NCBI GenBank assembly: GCA_019054805.1
Contig: JAHQIY010000016.1
Span: forward strand, 1,488,001-1,552,000
Direction: 5' to 3'
From: Brachionus manjavacas
Lineage: Eukaryota > Rotifera > Eurotatoria > Ploima > Brachionidae
DNA: 64,000 bases
The notes below the pieces were generated by a model that saw only the letters and a list, made by a program, of their open reading frames with translations, made no database searches and was not told where the DNA came from. The first letter of the stretch is position 1. Every line of letters begins with the position of its first letter. Positions 49,949 through 61,111 of this stretch are shown here, piece by piece. The position numbers and the translations under genes were made by a program.

Positions 49949-51633
49949 ACACGAAAAATTTTTAACTAACTTTTAAAGGAAATTTTTAATTTTTTTAAAA
50001 TTTTTTAAAAATTAAAAATTTCTATTTTTAATTAACTGATTTTTATCTGATTTTTATCTAGTTTTTAGTTTGATTTTATCTAGTTAAAATGATTTAGTCA
50101 ATTTTTAAAAGAAATTTTTTTATAGCTTAATAGAAACGAAATTAGAGATTCATGATGACACGATTTAAACGCAACAGTTTTGTTTTTTCAATTAAAAGCT
50201 TTTTCAATTTATACCATTTAAAATAAAATTTAACTATAATCTTGGTTTTTGTTATTTCATCTCATTTTATTTTAAAAAAAATGTAAAATAATATTTTTAA
50301 TTGTTGAAAAGGGTTAAAATTTAAAAAATTACGATACTTATTCGGCGATTTAAATTAAATTTTTTGGAATAAAAAGTGTGCGATTAAAATTTTTTTTTGA
50401 ATTAAATTTTTGAAAAAATTTAAAATATGATTACAAATAGATAAAAAAATTACTATTTTTGGATTTTTTTTTCATTTTAATTTTCTTTTTGTGCCTTTTA
50501 TTTCTTGGTTTACCTTGGCTTGTCAACTTTTTTACTGACTTGTCTTGATGTTCACATAACTGTGTTGTTAAGACCTCTTTAATGAATATGGTTACATAAA
50601 AATTACTTTTTTGGACCAAATGTAGTTGAAAATATCTTAGTTCGTTTTCATTTTAAAAATAACAAAAATTTTAAAATTGAAGGATTATAAATGAATAAAA
50701 TTTAGCTAGTAAATGTTGTTTAAATAAAGATTAAGCTATTTGAAAGGGTACTTTATTCAATCTACCCTATGCACATAGACTAAATTTTAGTCACTAAAAC
50801 AATTTAATCTACATAATCTAATTTTTTTTTATTTATCTAATTTCGTTCATTTTCTCGCATCAAAAGCAGCTACATTCCTTCTTCCGAGAGACTTAAATCC
50901 TCTCAATTATCCGGAACTATTGTTGCCATAGAACAAGCGAATAAGTATTAATTAAATAATTTGTTGCTGATTTCAATTTTTAATAAATTAAAATTTTGCC
51001 TAAGTTTCATTGAAAATTTTAAACAGGAATTCTAATTTGGTTTTAATTAAAAAATTTTTGCCTTTAAAAAAAAAGAGAAAAAGACTGTTTGTAATTAAAA
51101 ATTTCTAACCAAAACAATTTTCAACGAAAGAGAGTTCAATTTTCAAAATTTAAAAAATATTTGAATTTTTTTTCTAATTAAAAAAATCAGATGATCAAAA
51201 ACAGATTTTACAATTGTTCTTTATCTTGATATTTTCAATCTTAAGATTTTCTAGAAATTGTAAATTTTTTAAAGAAAACAATTTGAATAATTTAAAATGC
51301 GAGTTTTTATCACATCAAAGTTGGTTGCTTATCTAATCATACATTTAGGCTAATAGCCATTTTATTGATTATTTTGAATACTTAATTCTTACTAGATAAT
51401 TTTATCAACTTAACTCTCATAAACTATTTTATATTTTATAACTTGTTCACATTTTATTCAACTTGTTATTTTTTTTTATCAAAAATATTAAATTTCCAAA
51501 AATCAGAACAAATCTAAAGATAAAGCTATCTTATTTTACCATTTCATTATTTGATTTTTATTTAATTTAAAAAAATTGAATAAAATCTAAAACTTAATGC
51601 ATTTGATTTAAGAAAAAAATAATTTAGATAAAA
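49949..51633. other. Intergenic AT-rich DNA
   Basis: No gene, RNA or clear repeat is seen between the ERICH3-like gene and the transporter. Confidence 0.4.
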
Positions 51634-53496
51634 ATGAACCCTGATTATGTTGAAGTCAAGCGATTTAGCAGAGTTGTCAAAATTCTTAAGACACACTGGC
51701 TATTGGTGAGTATATTAATTAGTATAGTGATAGGTTTTTCCATCGGAATTGGTCTCAAAAGCGCCAAAATAGATAAAGAAATAGTCGAATGGCTGACATT
51801 GCCTGGCAATTTGTTCATCCGATCACTTGAATTGCTAATAGTGCCTGTAGTTTTTGTTGGTGTAGTTGCTGCAACCGGGTCTCTTAGCGCCAAATCAAAT
51901 TTAAAAATAACCCTAATATGTGTTGGTCTTTGCTTTCTAACTCACATCTTGGCAACTATAGTGGGCCTGTTCGGATCATTAGTACTAGTAAGTTTATCAT
52001 CTAAAAACATTGACTCCTCAGACCGAGTTGAATCTGTTGGAAAACAAAAAACAGCTTACGATATCATAGCTGACATACTGAGAAATTTAATTCCGAAAAA
52101 CATTATCAAAGCAACTACTAATCAAGAATTAACCAGATATTTTTTGGTAAATACAACAAATTCAAGTGTTTATGTGAGGAAAGTTGAGTATATTGAAGGA
52201 ACAAATATCTTGGGAATTTTAATTTTTGCTCTTTTGATCGGTTTATCTGCGAGTGTTTTAGACAAACGAGCCGAATTGTTCCGCGAGTTTTTCCGCTCGT
52301 GCAATGATGTAGTAATATTGGTTCTCAGATGGCTGATTTTGGTGGCTCCGCTAGGCATCGCATCACTCATAATCGAGGCCATATATGATGTTGATGATCT
52401 TGGTGAAAGTTTTAAAAAAATCGGCCTATTCACTGGTATATGCATTGCCGCGCTTTTAGTTTATGGAATCTTTGTTCTTGGTTTAATGTTTTTTATTTTG
52501 ACCAGAAAAAATCCACTAAAGTATTACCTAAGTTTTTTGGAGCCAATGCTTCTAGCATTTGCTAGCACAAGTGGAGCAGTATGCATCCATAAATCTATAG
52601 ATATATGCGAAAATGAATTAGAAATAGACTCAAGAATGGCACGGTTTACCATTCCTTTTTACACCACTCTTCAAGCTGATGGAAGTTCGATTTTTATTGT
52701 GATGGCCTGTGCTTTTTTATCTAATTATTTTGGTTTTGAGCTCACTGCCGGCGATTACATAGTCATCATAATAATGACCAGTATTCTGTGCTTGTGCTTG
52801 CCTTCTGTGCCTAGCTCTTCCATAGTCACTATTCTTGTTGTACTAAATGCAATCAATTTTACCGAAGTAAATATAGCAATTCTATATACTGTTGAATGGC
52901 TACTTGACAGGTAAAAATTTTTCCATTGAGGCATGTGACCAAAAAAATACCAGAAAGATATTGTAGAAAAAAGATATTCTTTAGTTGTAATATGGTTGTT
53001 CAAACATATTACAACATTCACCAACTAAATAGAAATCGAAAGCATTCAATTTCTATCAAGGAACTCTTGACCAAAAATCCAAGTTTTTTTATTTCAAGTT
53101 CAAGGGTTCATTTAGTTGTTCTCATATAAATATATTTAATATGTTTTTAAATTAAGTGAATATAAAGAAAAATGAAAATTAATTTTTTTTTTTTTAAATA
53201 ATTAATTTTTCTATAAGTTAATAAGACTAATAGAATTTTTTTAAAAAATTCATTTTTGTCACACGCTACAATATCAAAGAATCAAATCAATGTGAAAAAA
53301 TTTCTTTAGAACCCGAACAGCGGTAAATTTGTACAGTCATTGTTTTTGTGCAGTAATTACATTCGAACTGTGTAAAAAAGATTTGGACCACTTGGAATTA
53401 GGTGATCATGCTCATGTTCATATAGAAGATAGTCAAGTGCCTCTCAATCAAATTTCCAATGAGACCAATTTAGAAGAGGACATTACTAAAGTTTAA
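51634..53496 (+). CDS. Divergent SLC1 (EAAT-like) transporter
   Basis: Two exons (51634-52910 and 53310-53496) give 487 aa with the SLC1 layout: N-terminal GIGLKSAKIDKE-type TM2, FIRSLELLIVPVVFVGVV, a long N-glycosylable loop (NTTNSS), then a C-terminal transport core. The core is recognisable but altered. HP1 SSSAT-P reads ASTSGAVC, TM7 NMDGT reads QADGS, HP2 IPxAG reads VPSSS, and TM8 DxxRTxxNVxGD reads DRTRTAVNLYSH. In GltPh numbering D394, R397 and N401 are kept while D405 (a Na1 ligand) is His and N310 is Gln. Ordinary Na-coupled glutamate transport is therefore doubtful; it may move another substrate, act as a channel, or be a scaffold. The cytoplasmic tail is acidic with HAHVH. Confidence 0.85.
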
Positions 53497-53940
53497 TAAA
53501 TATATTTATACATATACAAAATTAAATAAATAAAAATAAAGATTTTTTAAAAGTTAAATTTTCCAAATCTTTAATTTCGTCTAAAAATTAAAGTTTTTTG
53601 ATTTAGTTTATTTTACATTTTGAATAAAAAAATTAAAGTAAGTTTTACCTATTGAAATTTACCACTGCGAAAAAGTATTCAAACAATAATTTTAAGTGCT
53701 TTTGTTAGCAGTTAATTTTGTTCGCTCAAGACTAATATATCTGTCTATATTTTTTATTAAAATCAACTAATTGTAATAATCTTGAAAAAATCAACAAAAT
53801 CCAGCTTTTAAAAATTCTAATCAAGTTTAAAAAAGAATAAATTATTTCAAGTGTTGAAAATTATTTGCCTTTGACAATAAAAAAGTAAGCTTTGACAACT
53901 AACGCTTAATGTCACGCTTTGGCTTCAATATGCTTCTTAA

Positions 53941-54643
53941 ATGAAAACTAGCACCAACGAGCCAATGCTTAACACAGACACTATAGCTGCATCGGCCAAA
54001 TTATCGGCCAGTGCGGGCATTTATACCAAGCCAGCTGCCTCTTTAGCAGGATCTCTGAATGGCTTGGGTGTAGATGCCAACTCCGAAGCTGCTTTGCCGA
54101 ACACCGCCACTAATTGTCTTAATAACCACACTCTTTTTAAATCTGAGACTTTTGGGGAGCAGAATACATTTTTTAATGATAAATTATTACATCAAATAGG
54201 TACGAATCTCGTTGATTTATCCGTTTGCTGGCACAGAATGTCCGAAGCGAAAAACTCTGATTTAAGTGATGAATTGATAGCCAAAATTGGTCCTGTTCAA
54301 GATAATGTTGACGGAACAATTCGCACTGACGAACTGACCAAAAAAAGCTATCAGCAAGAATTTTCGTCATTAATTATCAAAAAAACTTATGAGCGCACTG
54401 GGTTTGATGCATCAAAAATTTTAAATTTCAAAGATCAATCTTTTGGCAAAATCACTGAGCAGCTTCAATTTATCACAATTCAAAGTCCTAATTTACTAAG
54501 CTCTTCGACCAAGTATTTCTGAATTTATTCTTGTTTCTAATTATTATTATTTTTTTATTAAAAGGACTTTGATTGAACAAATTAATGTATTCAACAGATA
54601 TAATCAATCGAAATTTAATGAACTTAAGTATAAGTTGGTGAAT
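53941..54643 (+). CDS. N-terminal exons, probably of the RASSF gene
   Basis: Two exons (53941-54512 and 54565-54643) join in frame to 217 codons and end in phase 0 at a strong donor (AAT|GTAAGTA). The first 190 residues match nothing I recognise; they start low-complexity (Ala/Ser/Asn) and become helical (FNDKLLHQIGTNLVDLSVCW). The second exon (TLIEQINVFNRYNQSKFNEL) lines up with the segment just upstream of the conserved core in vertebrate RASSF2/4/6 (LLLHLKTYNLYYEG-type). It fits in phase with the exon at 56749. If joined, the protein is 465 aa with a novel N-terminal extension. Alternatively this is a separate short gene. Confidence 0.6.
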
Positions 54644-55186
54644 GTAAGTAATTTTAAAATAATTTTTTTAAATAAAGCAATCTATTGTCTTCAGATTAGC
54701 TGATTCTCTTGTGTATTTAGAAAAAAAGAAAATTTGAAAAAATTAATTATAAAGCTAATTATTTGACTGATACTAATTTTTTAATAAAAAACTAAATGTT
54801 TTTCATTGCACTTGTTTATTTTAAAAGATTTGAGACAATGATCGGATGATTTTGAAAGAAAATTTAAAGTTTTACAAAGTTTATCTATTAAAATTTTTAA
54901 TCTTACCATTCTTTCTTATCATATCTATTAATTTGTCATTTAATTCAATGACAACGGGAAATTTATAAATTCATGCAAACTTACTTGTCATTTTGGAAAA
55001 AATCAAACTTGGATTTTTTTATTTATATTTTCCCAGACAAATGCCTAACTTGTTTATGGTTAAAAAACTCTTTCCAATTTTTTAATAAGACTTTAAACAT
55101 TTAAGTAAAATTTATACACCATAATAATAAACTTTATAAACTATATTTTTATTTTTTGAAACAAAAAAGCAAAAGTTAGATTATAG

Positions 55187-56049
55187 CAGAGTTGTTTTTA
55201 ATTTACAAGTCATAAGTAAGGTCAAGTCAATGACTTAATTTTTTAAAAAAATTTTTTGACTCAGACTTAAAACTGTGACTTATAAACAAGTCTGGTTTAT
55301 AGTCATCATTTAATGGACTGACAAGAAAAAAATAAAAAAATAAATAGAGTAGCAACTGACAAAAACTAATTTCAATCGAAAAGGTAGAGAATGAGCCTAG
55401 GGCAAGATGCAGGGGCTAAATTATTATTGAGATTCTAAAAATTTCGGAAAATCCGATTAATCAAGTTTGTCTAAAAATACTTTCAAAGATATTACCTATC
55501 ACACTTTATGCAAAAAATACTTTAAAAAGTATTAAGTTGATTTCGAATAGACAGACTTTAATGAGCATTTATTTAAATTTTTTTTGCTGAATTTTTTTTA
55601 CTAAAAATTAAAATTTTTCTATTAAAATTAAAAATTAAAATTACAATCAATCAATTAAAACAGTAAAATAACTAAAAAATAACAATAATTTAATAATTAT
55701 TCTCCTAGTTAATAATAGAAATGATAATCTCCGACACGGAGACTTGTGAAGAATACATCAATGGTATCTAGATGTGCTGAAATCTTTGCTGATAAATAAA
55801 GACACTAATATTTTAATATTTAAAATAAGTCCAATAAGTTTATTTTTCAAGTCAATTAATTAAATTTTTCATAAAAGTCCGAACAATATGAATTTTTTGA
55901 CGTTCCAGGTAGGAAATGCGGCGGCCAAATGTTCATTTTACCGTTCCAGGTAGTTATTAGGGCGGCCTAGTTAAAGTCAAAGTCACTAAAATTAAAGTCA
56001 AGTCATTGACTTGACTTGACTTATGACTTGTAACTTAAAAATAACTCTG
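55187..56049. mobile_element. TIR element in the presumed RASSF intron
   Basis: The left end CAGAGTTGTTTTTAATTTAC (continuing AAGTCATAAGTAAGGTCAAG) is matched by the reverse complement of the right end, CAGAGTTATTTTTAAGTTAC (continuing AAGTCATAAGTCAAGTCAAG). The arms are at least 50 bp. The CAG start recalls hAT-type ends, but no 8-bp target duplication is visible. The interior carries a GTTCCAGGTAG...GCGGCC direct repeat (about 55906-55966) and no transposase frame. The rest of the gap to 56748 shows an unassigned less AT-rich patch near 56210-56310. Confidence 0.65.
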
Positions 56050-56748
56050 CAAAAAATATTCGTTAAATAAGGAAGTTAGAAAAAAGGAGATTAAGAGCAG
56101 GATGATTCAACATTTTTAGAAAAAAATTGAAAGCATCTTAACTGATTTTGAATTTATTGACTGTTGAAACTTACAATGGCAAACCATTCTTTTATTCTTG
56201 ACTCTATTGTTGAATAAGTTGGTCCTAAGCAAGCGGTTTGGTAGAGGCCTAACCAGAGTTTCTTTTCACATGCCCTTTGATCTCCTGAGGAGGTTGAGTC
56301 CGACATTCTTGAAGTGATGCTTAGCACTGGACTATTTTATTCATTTTTTTAATAACTGCCATGATTTACCAAAAACTTTCAAAACTCTGAAAAAATTTTT
56401 AGTAAGATTTGAAATCTTTATTTTTGACAAGGATTTAAGAAAAGCTACACAAAAGATGTATTTTTTAAACTAAAATAAATTATTAAAAATTTTCGATCAG
56501 TTTCAAGGTTAATTAATAGGCTACTATTGAAGTGATTTTTTAAACTAAAATAAGATTATTAAAAAAATTCAGATAAAGAATTTGAGATTCATTTTTCAAA
56601 AATTTTTAATTCTTTTATTATTCCGGCTAGTTTTCAATTTTTGATAAATCTAATTAAAATTTTTTGGTAACAGGCCGAATCAATTTTCAAAGAACGAATA
56701 TAAACCTTGTTCGTCTGAATGAAAGAAATTTAATTATTTTACTAAAAG

Positions 56749-57495
56749 GATGAAACGGATATAGAAATAATTGGTTATATGAAAATTCATTGGAATCTAA
56801 AAAAACCGATCAAGCTAAGTGACAAAAGCATTGAAATGAATGAATTGAGCGAAAAAGATGATTCCTACTCGAGCTTTAAAGCAACCTCAGTTCGAGACCT
56901 AAAGAAAAAGAGGGAACTAATTAGCCTGGATGATACATTTTCAAAGACATCGGCAAAAATGTCTGAAAATTTTTTTCGAAATCAAACTGTTAAAGTTAAA
57001 TCTTTGTCAAAATCGTCAAATAGAGGTTCTATTTTACAAGACGATTTACTGGAAGAGAAAAAATCCACCAAAGACGAAATGTTTTTGCCAAGCTATGGAA
57101 GTGCATCAAACATATGTGTAGATAATAAAACAACATGCTACAAAGCCATTAAAATTTTGCTCGAAAAATTTCATATACTTAACTCACCTGAAGATTACTC
57201 TTTGTACAAAGTGTACCAGTCAGGCGAGATTAGAGAGCTAAATAGTGGTGATTTTCCACTAATGCAAAGACTCTACATGGGGCCTTTCAATGAGGACAAA
57301 ATTTTCATCATGGAAAAAGGACACGTGGTAGACATGGATCCAGATGTAATGAATTTGGTCACTTTGCCAAAAGCTTTACTTAAGGCTTTAATTGAGAGCT
57401 CGAAAAAAGAGGAATCAAAAGAAATAAGCGAGTTCAAGCAAAAATATAAAATTTACCGAGATATTCTCAATCATAGATTAAAATCTCTCAAATAA
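56749..57495 (+). CDS. RASSF-family protein (RA + SARAH), last exon
   Basis: The exon opens after a splice acceptor (ACTAAAAG|GATGAAAC). It reads DETDIEIIGYMKIHWNLKKP, the conserved start of RASSF2/4/6, so coding begins upstream of the ATG at 56779. A Ras-association domain follows (FLPSYGSASNICVDNKTT, KILLEKFHILNSPEDYSLYK, then PLMQRLYMGPFN, IFIMEKG). A C-terminal SARAH helix (SEFKQKYKIYRDILNHRLKS) runs to the stop. RASSF proteins link Ras-type GTPases to MST/Hippo kinases through SARAH pairing. The length from the acceptor is 248 aa; missing N-terminal residues are probably those at 53941-54643. Confidence 0.88.
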   Translation, partial: DETDIEIIGYMKIHWNLKKPIKLSDKSIEMNELSEKDDSYSSFKATSVRDLKKKRELISLDDTFSKTSAKMSENFFRNQTVKVKSLSKSSNRGSILQDDLLEEKKSTKDEMFLPSYGSASNICVDNKTTCYKAIKILLEKFHILNSPEDYSLYKVYQSGEIRELNSGDFPLMQRLYMGPFNEDKIFIMEKGHVVDMDPDVMNLVTLPKALLKALIESSKKEESKEISEFKQKYKIYRDILNHRLKSLK

Positions 57496-57696
57496 TTTTC
57501 TATTTTATTTTATTTATCTATTGGCTCGATATTTTAGTTTAATCTTAATAAATTTTTTTATCAGAACTTTTTTTCAGTCATGATTCAATCGAATGATATT
57601 TGTCTGCAATAATAAATTAACCTTTTTGTTTCTTATTTTTTTTTATAAGAGATTTATTTAACTAAAACTTGGCTAATTTATTAAAACAGCATCGAA

Positions 57697-58185
57697 ATGA
57701 ATAATTTATCTTTTGTTTTCTTATCTGTCTTGATAGGCTTATGCTTGTCTGAGACCAATCCCTTTTTAAGTTTGAGAGACGCTTCGGAATTCACGGAAAA
57801 AAAGGCACCGTCCAAGCGATTTTTTTATAATGGAAAAGAACAGCGAAGAGAAGCTAAAGAGAACTATGAGGAAAAATGTGAAAGAAATTTCATTAGCGCT
57901 GCACTGAACAAACCGCGATGGTGTCCCGAACTGGAAGAATGGCCTGCATGGAATTACGAGGCTAGGAACGATGGTTACAAATCCAAAACTAAAATGCTTA
58001 GCCCTGGTTCTCATTATAACCAATATCAAAGACCTGGTTATACTGAAAATCATCATTTTTTTAACCATCATAGTAACAGCAAGAACAATTTTGACATTAA
58101 TAAATATCCTTTTAACCAAAATGGAAACATTAACTTTAACAATCAGTTCAAACCAAATCAACCAAATTATCCTACTGGAAATTAA
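57697..58185 (+). CDS. Secreted Gla-like peptide 1
   Basis: A single exon encodes 162 aa. A signal peptide (residues 1-18) precedes a short pro-region ending in a dibasic KR (40-41). The core FFYNGKEQRREAKENYEEKC follows, with E55-x3-E59-x-C61, the pattern associated with gamma-carboxyglutamate domains. A second cysteine 15 residues on (PRWCPELEEWPAW) probably closes a loop, followed by aromatic residues. The C-terminal ~75 residues are Asn/His/Phe-rich and absent from the two paralogues. Calling it a Gla protein is inference from motif, secretion signal and layout. Confidence 0.75.
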   Translation: MNNLSFVFLSVLIGLCLSETNPFLSLRDASEFTEKKAPSKRFFYNGKEQRREAKENYEEKCERNFISAALNKPRWCPELEEWPAWNYEARNDGYKSKTKMLSPGSHYNQYQRPGYTENHHFFNHHSNSKNNFDINKYPFNQNGNINFNNQFKPNQPNYPTGN

Positions 58186-58456
58186 TAAATTTTTAAAAAT
58201 TACTAAACTAATTTTTTTGCTTAATTTTTTTTTTCATTAAATAAAATTATGAGATTTAAAATTTTTCTTTCAATTAACTTCAAAATGATTGCTTCTAAAT
58301 TTTAAAAAATTTACTGCTGTTCTTCGAGTTTTATAATTGCATTACAAAATTTGATATTTTAGATTAATAAATTTTTTTATGCAAGGCTAAGTATTAAAAT
58401 TTAAAATTTTGTTAGCCTAAATTACTAGAATTAATAATAATTAAAATAATAATATA

Positions 58457-58530
58457 AGTTACATCAAGCTAGCAAGCTAGACTTGCGAAGATGGGAAACA
58501 GTAGGATCCCATCTATGGTAACTGTAGTAT
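58457..58530 (-). repeat. Structured 3' tail of a retroelement (copy B)
   Basis: GCAAG-CTAGA-CTTGC then AGATGGGA-AACAGTAGGA-TCCCATCT (58489-58514, perfect) and ATGGTAACT. Compared with copy A at 40086, both sides of the second stem changed together (G-C to A-T, C-G to G-C, C-G to A-T). An AAT-rich tract lies on the low-coordinate side, as in copy A. Confidence 0.55.
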
Positions 58531-58907
58531 GTACACTTAATCAGTAAAATTCATTATGTCAGTATATAATTAATTAAAAGATGATAATAATGTTTGAAAA
58601 GGAAGAAGAGTGTCGTGGAGAACTTGTTGGCTTTTGGTAATTTGGTTCGATGTTGAGATGGATAGGGGCCTCGGGTCCGATTTAATTAAACTTTCATTTT
58701 TTATTAGTTTTGGGTTTTCTATTATAATTATTGAATTTAAAAACAAATACTAATTGAATATGGTCTACTTAAACGGTTCTTTTTTTTCATGATGAAAAAA
58801 CTAAATTTTCTTTAAAAAAAATAATTTTTTTTTAAAAATTTTATTTAAACCAAAACTAAATAATTAAAAATCATAAAAATATTTTATTAAATTCAAAATC
58901 ATGTGGT

Positions 58908-59270
58908 CTATTCACCATTTTCGTAAGCTCTAAATTCTTTCCTTAAAATAAAAAAATTAGAAAGTTTTCTCAATCTGACAAATATTTGTTACCATCTTTT
59001 GATATCCGGACAAAATCTTTGAGTCGGGATAATACTCTCACACTTTTCTTCATAAACTTCGCGAGTCTCTCTCTTTATTTCCTCGTTTTTGGTGCTAAAT
59101 GGATGGAAAAAACTGCGCTTGAAAAATTCCGAAGCTTCTTTTTTCTCCATAAGCTCATCTTCCAATTCTCGTTTGAACTGATCTTCGGCTAGAGCATCCA
59201 GAACCAAATTAGCTCGCACCAAAGTCACGAACGCCAAAACAAATACAGTAGCAGCTATAATTTTTTTCAT
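58908..59270 (-). CDS. Secreted Gla-like peptide 2
   Basis: Two exons (58993-59270 and 58908-58941) join to 103 aa. The reading frame also closes without splicing two bases after the donor, but the spliced version restores the tail KEFRAYENGE, which lines up with the W-P-x-W ends of the two paralogues. A signal peptide (1-20), an acidic pro-region with KR pairs (33-34, 51-52) and the core KRETREVYEEKCE with E71-x3-E75-x-C77 are visible; the second Cys is in RFCPDIKRW, 10 residues on. It is divergent from peptide 3: starts lie 202 bp apart, implying a shared promoter. Confidence 0.75.
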
Positions 59271-59354
59271 TTTTTAAATCTTCAAACTAAGAAATAACTC
59301 AGATCAATTTATTTTCTAAGATATTCGATTAGAATAATCAGTTAATTTATTTTT

Positions 59355-59360
59355 TATAAA
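59355..59360 (+). promoter_or_regulatory. TATA box candidate in the peptide 2/3 divergent promoter
   Basis: TATAAA lies 113 bp upstream of the peptide 3 start codon, inside the 202-bp gap between two divergent paralogues. In this AT-rich genome the match alone is weak; the position is what makes it plausible. Confidence 0.3.
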
Positions 59361-59472
59361 TGGTTTTGGAATTGCGTTTGATTTTTAGATGATTATGCAA
59401 ACTCCATAAGCTATCCGAGTTTAAAAACTTAAACTTCAATTCAATAGATTAACACAAAAAAGAAATCTAAAA

Positions 59473-59796
59473 ATGCATCTGAGCTTGGTTTTTGTGGTTT
59501 TAATAGGCATATCGGTAAGCAACGCTTACCCAGAAGCCGATTTTGCCCAACGAGATGAAGCAATGGAATTTTTGAACGAGAAACGGCAACTGGACACAGT
59601 TAAGAGATTTTTTTATTCTGGAAAAGAGCAGAGACGCGAAGTTAGAGAAAGATATGAGGAAAAATGCGAAGGCAACTTACTTAGACAAGCATTGAAAAAG
59701 CCTCGCTGGTGCCCGGAATTGGATACTTGGCCAGAGTGGAGAGCTGCTGAAGGACTATCAAATTCTCAAAATTTAAAGAAAAAAATATCTGGTTGA
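59473..59796 (+). CDS. Secreted Gla-like peptide 3
   Basis: A single exon encodes 107 aa. A signal peptide (1-18, ending SNA) is followed by a pro-region with KR at 37-38 and 44-45. The core FFYSGKEQRREVRERYEEKC contains E59-x3-E63-x-C65. The second Cys is in PRWCPELDTWPEW, 15 residues later. The core is nearly the same as in peptide 1 (FFY-x-GKEQRRE, YEEKCE, KPRWCPEL, W-P-x-W), so the two are recent paralogues, while peptide 2 is more distant. It is a compact version without the Asn-rich tail of peptide 1. Confidence 0.78.
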   Translation: MHLSLVFVVLIGISVSNAYPEADFAQRDEAMEFLNEKRQLDTVKRFFYSGKEQRREVRERYEEKCEGNLLRQALKKPRWCPELDTWPEWRAAEGLSNSQNLKKKISG

Positions 59797-59864
59797 TTTT
59801 AAATTTTTTTTATTAAAAATAAAGAGTGAATTTTAGTTTTATTTGAATAAAATTTTTTAACAAA

Positions 59865-60911
59865 TTAATTTTTATAATTAACTAAATTTTGAGGGTTCAA
59901 GATTTGTGAATTATTCACCACGGTTCGATAAGGTGGTGGTAGATCGGCTGAATATGCTGAATTGGTTCTACTGATATGACTGTAAAATGGCACATTGCTT
60001 ACCATGCGGACTGTTCGTCTTTGTCTTTTTTTAACACACATTATAATTAGACAAATTATCAGAAAAAAAAAGCTGGATGAAAACGAAAAAACCAACCCTG
60101 GAAAATTGGCAAAAATAAATCTTAAACTTTGCTTAATTTTATAATTTCTTACAGTAATATTGGTTGTAAAACAAATAACAACATTGTTCTTGGTTAAATC
60201 CACAACAATAACTATCATAGTAAGCTTTGGAGAATAAAATTATAAGTTTTGATGATTTGAATTTTATAAAGGTCAAAATATTTTTTTATATCAACTTTTT
60301 ATCACCTTTTTAATAAAAGCTCATAATAAAAATAAATTTTTTGTAACGAAAAATAACAATTCAAAATTTAATCTCTTTAGAAAAAAAATTAATTTTTAGT
60401 GACAAAGAAAATGAATCATTTTCAAAATTCACCTATAAAAATATTAATTGAAAGCTAAATGTTTAATCAAAAGTTCAAAAAGAAAACGGAGAATGGCATT
60501 AATGAATAATCCTTGATTTTGTCTGCGTCAATATAGAGAATAGGTTTAGAAAATTAAATTATAGCATTTTTTTATGTCATATTTGGGATTAGTTCTAAAT
60601 TTTATTGTTATAACATTTTAGAATCCAGTTCTTGATCGTCATAAATTGTTTAATATAATTTTGTATTAAACGCTAATTTAATGGCAAAAAATTTACAAAA
60701 AAGATTGTAAACGTAACTAACTGTTTTGCCTTACTTTAAAAAATAGCCAAGCATATACATTTAAGAAAGTTTCATGTATATCTTAAAAATTGTTTTTTAG
60801 TGATAGAATTTTTTTTAGCTTACCATTGCATATTGTTTCTCCGCACTTTCCGGCACTATTAACCTTACTCAAAACTCCAAGAATTGCAGCAATAAAAAAA
60901 GTTTTATTCAT
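59865..60911 (-). CDS. Cys-rich single-pass membrane protein with PPPY motif, 1
   Basis: Three exons (60824-60911, 60153-60224, 59865-60097; phases 1 and 1) join to 130 aa. A signal peptide (MNKTFFIAAILGVLSKVNSA) is followed by a short Cys-rich ectodomain (KCGETIC, then SYCCGFNQEQCC). One TM helix (about 54-75) precedes a basic stop-transfer KKRQRR and a cytoplasmic tail with ADLPPPYRTVV. This is the plan of the Shisa/CYYR1/WBP1/VOPP1 (STMC6) superfamily: paired cysteines, one helix, and PPxY motifs that bind WW domains, often of NEDD4 ubiquitin ligases. The exact member cannot be named. The first intron is ~600 nt, the second short. It is a paralogue of the next gene. Confidence 0.75.
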
Positions 60912-61111
60912 TTTAACAAAAATTAAAACTAATTTTATTAAAAAGATTTCAATTTAAATAGAAATCTCATGATTATTTATGTAATTAGATAACAAGAGCT
61001 TTAAAAACGTAAATATCATTCTCATGCTTTTAATTTTATTAAAATTATCTTCAAAAAATTTAGAAATTATTTTCAAATTTTTTTTCTTCTTTTCAACATT
61101 AAATAAAATTT

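Noticed and set aside
57766-58240. Alternative frames overlapping Gla-like peptide 1
   Set aside because: Overlap the signal-peptide gene in other frames and have Ile/Leu-rich compositions typical of shadows.
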